64,000 bases of DNA from Oscarella lobularis (Eukaryota; Porifera; Homoscleromorpha; Homosclerophorida; Oscarellidae): the NCBI RefSeq assembly GCF_947507565.1, contig NC_089188.1:1674001-1738000 (forward strand). Reading direction: 5' to 3'. Both the position numbers and the translations under genes were made by a program. Positions 21,106-32,501 of the stretch are shown piece by piece (the stretch's first letter is position 1; every line of letters starts with the position of its first letter). Under the pieces are notes generated by a model. The model was not told the origin of the DNA and ran no database searches. It saw only the letters and a program-made list of their open reading frames with translations.

Positions 21106-24100
21106 TCACGCATGTGTAATCTTTTGTTGAAAGTGTTCGGGCGCAGTCTCGCCTTTACCTCGATTGCCAAATCTATCATATCTGAAACGAGAGAAAGAGA
21201 AACGTAGACTTCCCGCGGGGCTCGAATGCACTTTCGTTTTTACATGGCTTGATATTTGGCCCTGTCTTGTTCGGACAGCGACGGTCCCATGTTAAGTAGT
21301 GCCGTCTGAATGTGCTCCATTCGAACGCCCGCCTGACTCGACTGGTGCTGAAACTTTGGCGGCTACAGATGGCAAACAAATCAGGGAGGGACAAAAGCGC
21401 AACTCCTTAAATAAAGCCCTACCGCTTTCATGGCAAAACTCATTTTTCTTCCTTCGGGACCCACTTGACGCTTCAAATACTCCGAGTACTAGGTTTTCGT
21501 ATAATAATAGCAAAGGCATCCCTCTTCTCCCGCCCGCGCGCGTACCTTGCTCTTTATCTGCTTCTCCACCTCGTGCGACATCTCGCACACTCCGTCCGCA
21601 ATGCTCGACATAAAGTAGCCGCTCACCGGCAACACGTCGATACTCCCTTCGCTGCTGCTTCGACGATTGAGAGAGAGATGCTTCGGCCTCGTTTTCTCGA
21701 CGTCAAACAGCCTTTTATCCATTTTCGGTCCGTCTGAATCCACGTCGCTGGGTAAAGAGTACATTGATCGAAAGTCAGAAACACTGTCTCCCTCCTGTAC
21801 ACGTCAAAATAGAGCCTACGTCAAATGCGTAATTAAGCATTTACTTACAACAAAACTTTCGTCGCGCTCTTCCAATTTTTGCAGCACTTTCTTCGGCGTC
21901 TTTCTCTCGAACGTGCCCAGCTTGACTCCCTTCTGATAGCGCGGCGTCGGCGGCGCCCGATCGACGCTCAGCGCGTAGTCCTTGCTCTGACGTATCGACT
22001 CAAGCTGGGCATTGTAGAGCAAGGCCTTCAAGTCGGCGCCAGAGAAGAAAGCGGTCTTAGAAGCGATCTGATCCACATTCACGTCGCTATCGAGAGCAAC
22101 GTCGTTTGCGAGAGCCTTCAGAATAGCCGTACGTCCTTCCTGAAACAGCGTCTCGTTAAAGAAAAGAATTGGGAAGTGCTTTTCTGGGGGGGTGACCTCG
22201 TCTGGCATGGGTAAAAAGAGGCTTTTGTCGAGTCGACCCGGTCGAAGGAGAGCCGGATCAATGAGATCCGGTCGGCTCGTCGCGGCGAGAACGTAGACGC
22301 CCTGCAGGCCTTCAACGCCGTCCAACTGGGTGAGGAATTGATTGACGACGCGATCGGTGACGCCCGTGTTGTCGTGACCACGTCTAGGGAAAGATTGAGG
22401 AGAGAGATCGAGAAAAGGTGGGCCTACTTTGGTGCAATGGAATCGAATTCGTCAAAAAAGAGAATGCAAGGCTGAGCGGCTTGCGCTCTAGAATCAAAAT
22501 CCAAATGTCCGATGTAAGCAAGAGACATTTATCTCACCGTTCAAACATTGATCGAACGGCTTCCTCACTAGCTCCAATGTATTTGTTCAATAACTCAGGG
22601 CCCTGCGTACGAAAATTATTAGGAGACTCCAAGAGCAAATTTTCTCGCCTTTATTGATATGAAATTCAATCCGCACTCCTTTGCCACGACGCCGGCAATG
22701 AGAGTCTTACCCGTTCCCGGAGCGCCGTAGAGAAGAAGACCCGATCGAAGTCTCAATGGACACTTGGAAAACAGTTCGGGATACTAAACAAAGACATGGT
22801 ACCATTCTCTATAGGGATTTTCTCCTCTCCCACCTTCGCTGGCCACTCGAACGTCTCAATCAGCATCGTTTTGATGTTTTCCAGCCCTCCCACGTCCCTC
22901 CAACTCTTCTCCCCGGGCGAATGAAGCGGCACGTTGCGTAGCGACGACGGACGACAAAGCTCGATTTCCTCGCTGAACTCCTCGAACGTCAGCGGCTTGC
23001 GCACGCCAAACAAACGCGCCGTGATCGGCTGACCTAAGAGACCTTGAAAAAAACGAGCGCGTACACGCGAAACGCTTCCTACCGTCCAAAGATGGAGTGA
23101 GCGGCTCGACCAGGCCTCCCGGCGGCATCATCGTTTTCGAACGCCTGTGAAGATCGCTGGCTAATGAACGGTGCTCCGTTCTTTCGATGAGTTTCAGCAA
23201 GTCCTGAGCGCCGTAGCCGTACGTTCGTTGGGCAACAAGCCTAGAAGAAAAGAAAGAAGGATAAATTTTTTTCACGCTTTTTTTTCAATTTCTGACTCAA
23301 GAGTTCGGTTGTCGTTTAGAATGTGACACTTTTTTCTCCTTGCTATTGCCTTGAGAATGTCCTTCCGTCGAGCCTAGAGTTTCTCCCTGGTAACAACACG
23401 CATATTTTGGACTCAATCCAGCAAACCTTATTGGGAGCCTTCAGTTCGAGCACTTTCTTAAAAACGTGCTGACCCCGTCGCGGCATGAGCGTCGGATGCA
23501 GCGAGTCTCTCGAACGCGAAGTGGCTATCAGAGCAATAACACTGCCACGATGGAGCTCATTGATGACCAAATCGCAGAGAGCTAAACATATAAATAAATA
23601 TTTTTTTCCCAATCCCTTTCGTTTGGAGCTCTTACTTTGAGCCAATTTCGTGCTGTAGAGAGCATCGCCGGCCGTCTCGGCCATACCACTCGTCGGCGCC
23701 GAAATCAAGTGATCCAAGTTATCGAGAAAAACGATCGACGGCTGGTGACTGGCGGCGTCGTCGAAAATCGCCTTGAGTCTCTTCTGCACGCCACCGACGC
23801 CCTTTCCTGAGAATCGAACATTGCGAAAAACGACGCGGATTAGCATCGAGACAACGCGTACCTCTCAACAGGGCGCATTCCAAAGTGACGATGTGAGCGA
23901 GAACGGGTTGCTCGGTCATCTCTCGGCAGAGCGCGTAGGCGAGCGACGTCTTGCCGATGCCGAGACTGCCGGCGCCGTCGCGAGTCGTTCCGGCGATCAA
24001 GAGCCCGCCGCCGGCGAGACCAGCGCATCCGTTGCCGAGACTGAAGACGATTTCGTCGGTCAAGCAGCTACAAAGGTGACTCAAGCCTTCTTGAGCCAAG

Positions 24101-26129
24101 TCTTCAATTCCACTATAAAGAGAAATAATAATAGTATATGTCTCTTGGGGGCATAAGTCTTGACTCACCCCAAGTCGCTCAGCTGAACGGGAGGCAGTTT
24201 GGGATCCAACGACTGTACGGTGGTCGGGGGAAGTCGACGAAGCGTTTCGACGTCTGGATTCGTTGGGCTCAGCGCGTCGACTTGAGCGGCGACGTGAAGG
24301 TGACCCTCCATGGTCGGCTTCAAGAGAAAGTACTTTGGCTTCGTCTCCACTTGCGTACTCGTCAGCGCCGATCCCTCCACGATGTTAATGAGAAAATCTA
24401 TAAAGATTATGTCTAGAGAAAGGTCTAGAAATGGTATCAACTCACCAATCTTTCCCACCATGGGTTGGAATTTGATGCTGATCGAGGCAAGTTGACCGTT
24501 GACCGCAGGAAGCGGATAGGCGTCGCAGGATATGTCTTTCAGCCACCACCAGAACGACTCGCGCTTGTCCTTCTCATATACGCCACCGACCTAAAAGAAA
24601 CAAAATGTGAAAACAAAGAGCCTTGGGATTTCTCTCTTTCCCCTACGTACTTTATTCAGTACTGACTGCAACGTGATTCCCTGCACTTTCGAGCCCAATC
24701 CGTCGAGCGGCTTCACGAGAATCAACGAGCAGAGACGAGCGCGCAACTGCCGACGAATCATGTCGTGCACAACGACGTGACCGGATTGAATCTGCTGCGA
24801 TTCATCGAGCTCGTCATTTCGGCATATATAGAGCCGTCCGACAATCGCGCCCGTGCCGCCGCCGCCGCCGCTATCATTCGACTTCTTTGAACCAGTGGAA
24901 ATCTTTCGCCCATTGCCGCCGCCATTGACGGCATCGCTTCCATTCGTCCCTTCGTCACTGGCGTCATTTATTGTCGGCGTCGACGTCGTCTCCTTTGCCG
25001 TTTCCGTGGCAACCGTGATGCTAAACAGCAGTTCGCCGACGCGCTGATTGTGACTGAAATTCGGAAATGACCAGTCGCTGACGAAAATCGTCGTTGGTTG
25101 ACGTATAAGACACCTTTCCTCCGGCGTGTTCGCCATTTCTTCGAGCGTCTCGAGCAAGCCCGTCGGTCTCTTCTGCACGCGAAGAAGCTTTCCCGATCGA
25201 TCGATCGGATGAGGAAGTTTCTCGGGAGGGTACGACGAGCCGGAGACGAAACCTTGTCGTTCTCTTGCCGTCGCCGCCGCTTGCGAGGCAAGGGTCCGCT
25301 TTGACGGCCTCGACTCTTGAATGTCTCTCAAATAGCCTTCGGTATCATCGACGGAAGTGGATCGATTGTAGAGCAGTTGATTGGTCATGCTGGCAATAAG
25401 ATTTTGTCCCCAGTTGAGGAATCCTTTCATTGGCTGGTGCGAAGTCTCTTTTCGTGAACTGAAGGGTGCACATACATAACTTGAATGAACATCGGGACTT
25501 GCTGTGTGTGCATCAGGTATAGCGTCGATTTCAAGTTCAGTCGAATGAACCAAAAACGCAATCGCTTCGTCGTTTTTCTGATCAAGGCTGACGTCAACTA
25601 AAAAAAAGTAATTAGCCGTGTACGGTAAATATAAGGAGAATCTCCTCCTATCACCTATCGTGATTTCGACTTGATTGCGACGAATGTGCAACGGAAATTT
25701 CATTCCCTTTCGTACCAGTTGAATCTGCTGCAAGAGCTGATGCTCGATCAACCGGCGATTTCTTCCCTAGAAAAGAAACGCTAAAACGAAACGAGTTTTT
25801 CTCTTTCACTCTCACAACGATCGTCCAGTGGTCCCACGAGATTTCGGCTTTCGCTCGACGACAATCGGGCACCATCGAGCGGTCAACGATGGCGCATCTG
25901 ACCTGTGAAACGAAAGCGAGCGTCGAAAACGATTCCGATCGTCGAGGAGGGGGAGGGAAAAGGAATGTCGACATACCGTCGAATTCTCGGCGAGTTCGAG
26001 CAGGCTAGCGAAAGACGAATTGATGCGCAGCACTTCGACGCCGTCGCTACCTCGCATTTCGTAGATCTTGGCGAGAATGTACTGCGCTTCGCCGTGGTTC
26101 GCTGCTATCTTCAGCACGACGGAGGACAT
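21106..26129 (-). CDS. PEX1: Peroxisomal biogenesis factor 1 (AAA ATPase)
   Basis: Many exons; start at [19 protein letters not shown]. The N-terminal half is the substrate/adaptor region. AAA domain D1 lies around 23.6-24.2 kb with a P-loop GSLGIGKTS, preceded by an unusual TTRDGA insertion, and [11 protein letters not shown] as Walker B. D2 lies around 21.9-22.9 kb and is highly conserved: [16 protein letters not shown] (Walker A), [13 protein letters not shown] (Walker B), [20 protein letters not shown], and [11 protein letters not shown] with the arginine finger. The C-terminus ends QKITHA after a 3' exon reached by splicing over an apparent stop. PEX1 forms a hexamer with PEX6 that extracts ubiquitinated PEX5 from the peroxisome membrane. 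Neither half is degraded. Confidence 0.93.
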
Positions 26130-26770
26130 CTACAAGGGAGGCGGGGCGGGCCCCGGCTCTCCAAGGCGCAAGTAAAGTCTCACAGCGTTTTGTTTACCCC
26201 ATTTGGTCGCGACGACATGTACAAGTGGCCAACGCAGTTGCGCTTGTTCTTCTGATGAACGATCTTGAGGCTTAGCTCGAACGTTTCCCTGCCCATTGCG
26301 CTAGCTAGTGTCTGAACTCAACGGTCGAGGTTCTTCAACAGAGGCTCTCTTCTCGCCTTTTTCCGCCGCCTAATTGCTATTCTAAGTATGAAAGGAATGC
26401 GATCTACCACCGCCGATCCCTCACCTTCTCCGCTAATCAGATTGCGTTTCTCTAAGAACGCAAGCAGTCACGCCGTACAGTATGCTAAAATGACGATAGG
26501 AAGCTAAGCTATTATTATCGTCTCAAGCCCGGCTGTTGTACCTTTCAGAGCTCGAAGGGGGGCCCTGTCGAAGGAGGAAGCATGGCGCATGCACACAGAC
26601 GACAGAGATATAATATAGGAGTCTAATCAGACTTACCTAAGCGTAAAAAGCCGCACTGCACTGTTTCGCAACCTGCGCAACCGCAGCCATCGTCTAGACT
26701 AGACTGGTTTACACACGCACTACAGCGGCTAAAACTCCCAAGCCTCTTGTCCTTTACTAATCTACCTTAG
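26130..26770. other. Intergenic region between PEX1 start and ENOX 3' end
   Basis: About 640 bp without a supported gene. A short minus-strand frame from ATG 26296 ends at a plausible donor near 26197, but joining it to the first PEX1 coding exon gives the wrong frame. I read it as a possible 5' untranslated exon of PEX1. No repeats or RNA gene seen. Confidence 0.5.
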
Positions 26771-29700
26771 TCAGTGAAGGGCGAGCAGCTCATCCGTCAC
26801 GTTAGCCAGAGTCTGATACCCATTGAAATACCACGTCGTGTCGCCCACGGGCTTGCCGTTTTCGGCCTGCGGATGGCTAGAAAAAACGGCCGAGGCGCGA
26901 CACAGAGCCGACCAGACAGAAAGTGAGGACAGCGGACAATTGAGAGATTCAACGTAGCGTTGGATATCCGAGAAGACGGCACCGTACGGATGGACGGACA
27001 GAAAGGAAGCGAGAACGCCCACGACAGCCATCAGAGACGAAACAGCTTCGTCGTTTTCAACTTTACCTCTATTATTGACTTCCCACGCCTTCTCTTCGTC
27101 TTCCTGTCCGCTCTTCTCGGCCTTCACGCCGACCTCTTCCATATCTCGCTCCTCCTTTTCTGCTATAACCTCTTCAATAGATTCCTCGCCCTTTTCTTTG
27201 ATTCCGCCCCGTTCCTTCGCCGGTTCCTCTACTTCTACCTCCTGTTTGACTTCTTTCGCCGATTCCTCTTTGGGTTCTTCTTTGACTTCTTCCTTTGACT
27301 CCTCCGCTTCAGGTATTCCCTTCTCCTCCTCTGTCACCATCGTCGTCACGATCGTCACCTCCACTTCCTCATTCACTGCACCGCTACCAGTTGGCACGGC
27401 GTCGCCGGATTCTGCTGTCTCCATAGCCGCTGTCGTCGTTGCCGCCGTTCCCGTGTCCTCTTCTACAATCTGCAAGACCGGCTCAGAATCATCAATAACC
27501 ATAGGAACTTCTTCTCGTCCCTCCCCCTCCTTCTCATCCTTTGACTTTGTTGCTTCTTTTGGCTCTTTTTCTTTTGGTGGCCCTCCTTCCTTTACCGTTT
27601 GAACATTTGATCCCGTCTGCTGCTGCTGTTGGTCACCGTCTTCTGCATCAGAATCGGGCGGAATTTCGTCCTCCTTCTGCTTCTTGGGAGTAGTAGTCTC
27701 CTTCTTTGTTGCATCTTTCTGTACGTACATCTAAGTTTGAAATTCAGAAGTGAAATTTGATTAACCTCAACCGATTTCTTCCTCGAGTCCGACTTTGATT
27801 TTCCCAGCATTTCTTTCAACTTTGCAATCTAGTAAATTGATGGCAACTTTCTCAAACGAGTCATCATTTTTTTATAAGTGAAACTCCACCTCTTTCTCTC
27901 TGCTCTCCAGCTTCTCCTTGTAGTGGGATTTAACCTTCAAAAGTTCGTCTTTGACGGACTTCAAATGCTTGTCGGCATCTAAACAGCAAAAACCGTGCAA
28001 AAATTATTAAGATAATAAATGAAATACCATCGGTTTTGGCTCGTTTTGATTCTGGCTCTCTACCATCTCTCTTCCTCTGTTCCTCTTCATCCATACTCAC
28101 CATGTTCGCCTCGTTGGTGATGCAAAGCAAATTGAACCATTTGTCACTCTTCAACGCCTATATAATAAATAATAGGAATACTTATCATAACAGGACACTA
28201 GATTTCCTCACTTTCGAATCGCTCGCCCACTGAGTCAACAACTTACGCTGAGCACGTGTAAACAAGTCGTATAGCTTCTTGTCCTGCTTATCGAGCAGCC
28301 CGAATATTTTTGAAACGCCAATGACTGAAAACATAGATTGCGACTTGCGAGTGGTCAAAAGGAGAAGTGGAGCAAAGCGTCATACTTTGTCGTTTCAAGC
28401 AATCCTGCTTGAGCTGCGAATCGGCAATGAAACGTCGAACATCGATCTCGTGATCCTTTTTACTGCGCATAACCCGTTTCATGCAGCCATCGGCCGACTG
28501 GACGAGCGGAAAGAACTTGTCCGTATTGTGCCGATTGCAGATGCCCTTTTCGAGCCAAAACACGAGCGTTCGCGACGCCTCTTCGGCGCCGTCGTCGACG
28601 CGAAATTTCTCCTTCACTTCCGCCGAAGCGGATTCGGTGAATGGAGGAGGCGTGGCTTGTGTGGGCGAACGCTCGCGCTTTCCGCTCTCGCGATGACGTG
28701 CCTCGCGCGCGCGCCGACGAGCTTGAATCTCGGCGGCACGCTCGGGATCGGCTTCGGGAGGAACCTGGACAGGAAGGAAGGAAGGGAGGGAGGGAGAGGG
28801 GGAAAAAAGAAAGCAACGCACGCTAAGCAAGGGAAACCAACCGGAAGGGAATACTACTAATTAGACTAAAAATTATTTCGTACATCGCCTCGAGACACGG
28901 CGTAATCGACAATGATCTTCCCCATGCTGCCCGGATCGCCGGTGAGATCGACTTTGATGCTGTAGTTGCTGAAATCCATTGCCTTGTCGACAGCGTCTTC
29001 GGAATCGAACTGGACGTGAGCGAAATGATTGCGCGGATTGAAGCGGAGGCTGAGAATGGCGCCGCACGGCTCGAATATGTCCATCAACGCCTGTCGCGTC
29101 GTATTCTGCGGCAAGTGACCGACAAAGACCGTCTTGCAGAAAGGCGGTTTCGCGCGCGCGCCCGCCGGTTTCCCGGCAACCGACGACGTCGGCGGCGGAA
29201 GAAGGAGACACTGGCCGCGAACGACGGGATTCATTTGACCGAACGAAGTGGAAAGACGCGACGCCAAGCCGGCGAGACCCGAAGAGCCGATCGTCGCCTC
29301 GAGCGAGCTCAATAGACCGCCCGTGGCATCCAAACTCGACGCGCGCGCGCCCGACTCGTAAAGCGGCGCGTCGACGCCGCCGCCGCCACCGCGACTTGAA
29401 ATGACGTTTCCGCCGCCCGAACGATACGAAGCTACTTCGGGACCTAGGTCGCCGCGCGACGGTGGCAAGTCAAGATATCCGGGAGGCGGGCCTGTTCGAG
29501 TTGGGCCTCGATCATCGTAATAGCCGACGTCGTAGCCGCCGCCGCCGCCGCGTGGCGGAAGCGAACGGCCCATGGGAGGACCGCCGCCGCCGCTCGGTTG
29601 GCTCCCCGGAATGGGACCTCGGCCGCGGTCCCACTCGAGGTCACGTGCATCGCGATCCGAACGAGGAGCGTAGCCGCCGTGGTAATAGTCGCCTCCGCCG

Positions 29701-29798
29701 CCGCCTCTAGCGGCTGCACGATAATCGCGTTCGTCGCCGGCGCTATAGCGACGATCGTAATCGTCGTCGATAAAGCGGGAACCCGTCCGTCCAGCCAT
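26771..29798 (-). CDS. ENOX1: Ecto-NOX disulfide-thiol exchanger family protein
   Basis: The start is [17 protein letters not shown] at 29798. A long Gly/Arg/Pro-rich N-terminus is followed by an RRM ([40 protein letters not shown]). Next come the family-typical [11 protein letters not shown] helix, [39 protein letters not shown] and [11 protein letters not shown], then a coiled coil and a long Glu/Lys-rich acidic region. The C-terminal domain [20 protein letters not shown] matches the ENOX C-terminus. The family is ascribed cell-surface NADH oxidase and disulfide exchange activity with a copper site, although the RRM implies RNA contact. There is one gene here; whether it is ENOX1 or ENOX2 cannot be decided. 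The start is 92 bp from divergent MPI. Confidence 0.85.
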
Positions 29799-29890
29799 GC
29801 TTCTAAGCAAAGTGAAACCGTTGATATTGGACGAATGGCCCGGACAACACTTTGGGTGTTGTAGCGTTAGCGCGCGTTTTGCAGTCTTCA
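29799..29890. promoter_or_regulatory. Divergent promoter between ENOX and MPI
   Basis: The interval between the two start codons is 92 bp and contains GC-rich sequence around ggcccggacaac. Both genes are likely driven from it. Confidence 0.45.
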
Positions 29891-31407
29891 ATGGCGAAAT
29901 TCGCAGGTGCGAAAGCGCGAAATTAAATTCTACTCTCCTCACTGACATTCCTTCAGTTTTTCCCTTGCGCTGTTCCGTTCAGCAGTATCAGTGGGGCAAA
30001 ATTGGCCTCGATAGCGAAGTCGCTCGCCTCTCGCAGAACGATCCCGAATTCCAACTCGATTCCAACAGTCCATACGCAGAGGTTTTAAAAAGAAAGATAC
30101 ACATTGCTTAGCAACTTCAATGCTTTAGCTCTGGATGGGAACGCATCCGAAATCGCCGTCTCGGATTGCCGACGGTTCCAACGTTCTGCTCTCTGATTGG
30201 CTCAAATCGAACCAATGGGCTCTCGGCAGTGCGGCAGCGGGAAACGACAAAGGCCAATTGCCCTTTCTCTTCAAGGTAGACTACATGATAATGCACACAC
30301 AGTCAGTCTCTGATATTTATTATGAAGGTCCTATCGGTCGACAAAGCCCTTTCCATACAAGCTCATCCTGACAAGAAACGCGCCGAGATCTTGCACGCGT
30401 CCGATCCCCAGCACTATCTCGATCCAAATCATAAACCAGAAATGGCTTTGGCTCTGACGCCGTTTGAAGGGCTCTGCGGCTTTCGGCCCATCGGAGAGAT
30501 AAAGGTTTTCATGGAGAACATATCTGAGCTGCGAGGCATCGTGGGCACCGAGGCTGCAGACGCTCTGGTCGAGACAGGAAACGTCGATTCACTCAGAAAT
30601 TGCTTTGTCAATCTTGTTCGCGCACCTGACGAGGACGTACGTGCCCAGTTGGCCAGTCTCGTTGAGAAAGTGGAGAAAATGAAAGGTAATGATATGAGCA
30701 ATGGTGTTCCGCTGTAGATCATTTCTTTTCTCAGACGATGCAGAATCAGAAAGAGTATATCTTCGCAGTCTCCTCCTGCGAATCCATTTGCAATTTCCCG
30801 GTGACGTGGGCTGCTTTTGCATCTACTTCCTCAACCGCCTTCTCCTCGAACCAGGCCAAGCCATGTTCCTTGGCCCCAACATACCCCACGCCTACCTATC
30901 TGGAGGTACAGTACTGTATAGAACTTGTGGTTGTCCTTAGGCGGGGTTCTACTGTACGTGATTTACTTTACCTCATTGGTTCTCTCTGACGTAGATTGCA
31001 TCGAGTGCATGGCCTGTAGTGACAACGTTGTCCGAGCCGGCCTCACGCCGAAGTTCAAGGACAAGGAGACGCTCTGCGCGATGCTGGACTTTGCTCCCAC
31101 TTCGCCGGCCGAGCGAATTTTCAAATCGATTCGCCATGGCAACGTTGAGATTTTTGATCCGCCCGTCGAGGACTTTTCAGTTGCCATGCTTCATCTGAAA
31201 GAGAAAGATGAATCGCTGCACGATCTTCAACCTACCGGTGGGCCAAGTATTTTTATCGTCATTCGAGGCGACGGGAGCGTTTGTGATGGCAAGTCGGAAG
31301 ATTTTGACGTCAAAAAAGGCAGTATTGTCTTTCTTGCTGCAAACACGCCCTTGAAGCTGTGCAAGAAGTCAGGCGAATTTCTACTGTTTCGAGCATACAC
31401 AGTTTGA
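29891..31407 (+). CDS. MPI: Mannose-6-phosphate isomerase
   Basis: Six or more exons. The first codes only MAKFA, then joins [15 protein letters not shown] in phase. Type I PMI signatures follow: [71 protein letters not shown], then [20 protein letters not shown] and [14 protein letters not shown]. Zinc ligands by family alignment are present: Gln and His in SIQAHP, Glu in NHKPE, His in PHAYL. The enzyme interconverts fructose-6-phosphate and mannose-6-phosphate in the cytosol, feeding GDP-mannose and glycosylation. Length is typical. An AATAAA at 31469 implies that its 3' UTR overlaps BLOC1S1. Confidence 0.95.
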
Positions 31408-31422
31408 AAGATTATTAGATTA

Positions 31423-32126
31423 TCAAGTTTTTGCTGATTTTTTTGATATGGTCCCTGAAAGAAAAAAGAATAAAGTCTAGAAGTAGAATGAAGGTAGCTT
31501 AGTACCAGTATAAGCGTATTCCAGAGCCATAGAAATCTCCTTCATATCGGATTCAATAGTTTTAGCCCAATGCTCTACATCACCCAGCTCCTAGTGACAC
31601 CAAAGCACAACTAGTTTTTTGACTACCGGTAAGAGAATGGGGAGATTCAATGCTAGTACTATGTGCCCCATACATATTCCCATCCAATTCATATTCTTAC
31701 TTTCAACGATCGATTGAATCCCTCCACCATTGCAAGCCACTGCTGCGTTTGTTTCACAAATTTCGCTACGCAATGTAATGTATGAGTATAGGGTCGTCAG
31801 GCAAACCTATCGTAGTACACGCGTGGACTTGTAGAGCTTTCGCTTCCGCGTCGAGCCGTTTCTGATTCTTGTACGCTGTTTCTACGCTATGTTCAGGCGT
31901 TAGTTGAGTCTGTCGATCGTTTTGGAGTTTGCTCACCCGTAATTGAGAGTGTCGACGAGCTCCTTAGCGAGTGTATCGGCTGCAGCGAGAGCTTCTTTTC
32001 GCCTCCGCTCTAGAAAGACTCGTTATTTGCAGATCTCTGCCGCAGCAGTGTGAAATTATACCTACCTTGCACGCTTTTGTGCTCTACTTGCTTGGCCTGG
32101 TGATCCTTTAGAGCCCGAGAAAGCAT
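31423..32126 (-). CDS. BLOC1S1: BLOC-1/BORC complex subunit 1 (GCN5L1)
   Basis: Six short exons: MLSRALKDHQAKQVEHKSVQ; RRRKEALAAADTLAKELVDT; VETAYKNQKRLDAEAKALQV; AKFVKQTQQWLAMVEGFNRS; ELGDVEHWAKTIESDMKEIS with ALEYAYTG; and a short tail ending SAKT. Nearly every position of the helical chain matches animal BLOC1S1. It is a subunit of BLOC-1 and BORC, which control endosome-lysosome biogenesis and lysosome positioning, and in some animals it affects mitochondrial protein acetylation. It converges tail to tail with MPI, only 15 bp between stops. Introns are 50-90 nt. Confidence 0.93.
31469..31474 (+). other. Polyadenylation signal of MPI inside the BLOC1S1 transcript region
   Basis: AATAAA on the plus strand 62 nt after the MPI stop lies within the last intron of the opposite-strand BLOC1S1 gene. 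The two mature 3' regions are therefore antisense to each other. Confidence 0.5.
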
Positions 32127-32501
32127 CTCCTCGGAAACCCACTCTCCCCCGCGCGCGTTACGATTCTACGAGCGCGCTTTTTCCGATGACACTCGAAAAA
32201 CCGAGCGCTCCGTCCTAATCCACTACACGTTTGAATTTCTCGCACGCAGTGGCGTTCGAGAAACGTTCGTCGTCTGCCGATCAGGCGCAAACGCCTAAAA
32301 CATTTTCGCCGCGAACATTTTTTTAGTCATGTGCCGAACATTTTCTGTCTATAATCCCGTGGAATATTTACATTCACATCTAAGAGCACGCATATTATAC
32401 CAACAAAAGAAATTGAACCTAAACAAATAAACGTAAAGCTGAGCAGGGTTCCCTTTTAAATTTACCCAGCTTCATGCAACTCGTGCTTCGCTCACTGGCC
32501 T
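32127..32501. other. Spacer between BLOC1S1 start and collagen 3' end
   Basis: About 375 bp. No coding exon fits either neighbour. It should hold the BLOC1S1 promoter (both genes are on the minus strand) and the collagen 3' UTR. No repeat or RNA gene recognised. Confidence 0.5.

Noticed and set aside
26197-26296. Short minus-strand exon from ATG 26296 as the true start of PEX1
   Set aside because: Splicing it to the next exon does not keep the PEX1 frame; kept only as a possible 5' untranslated exon.
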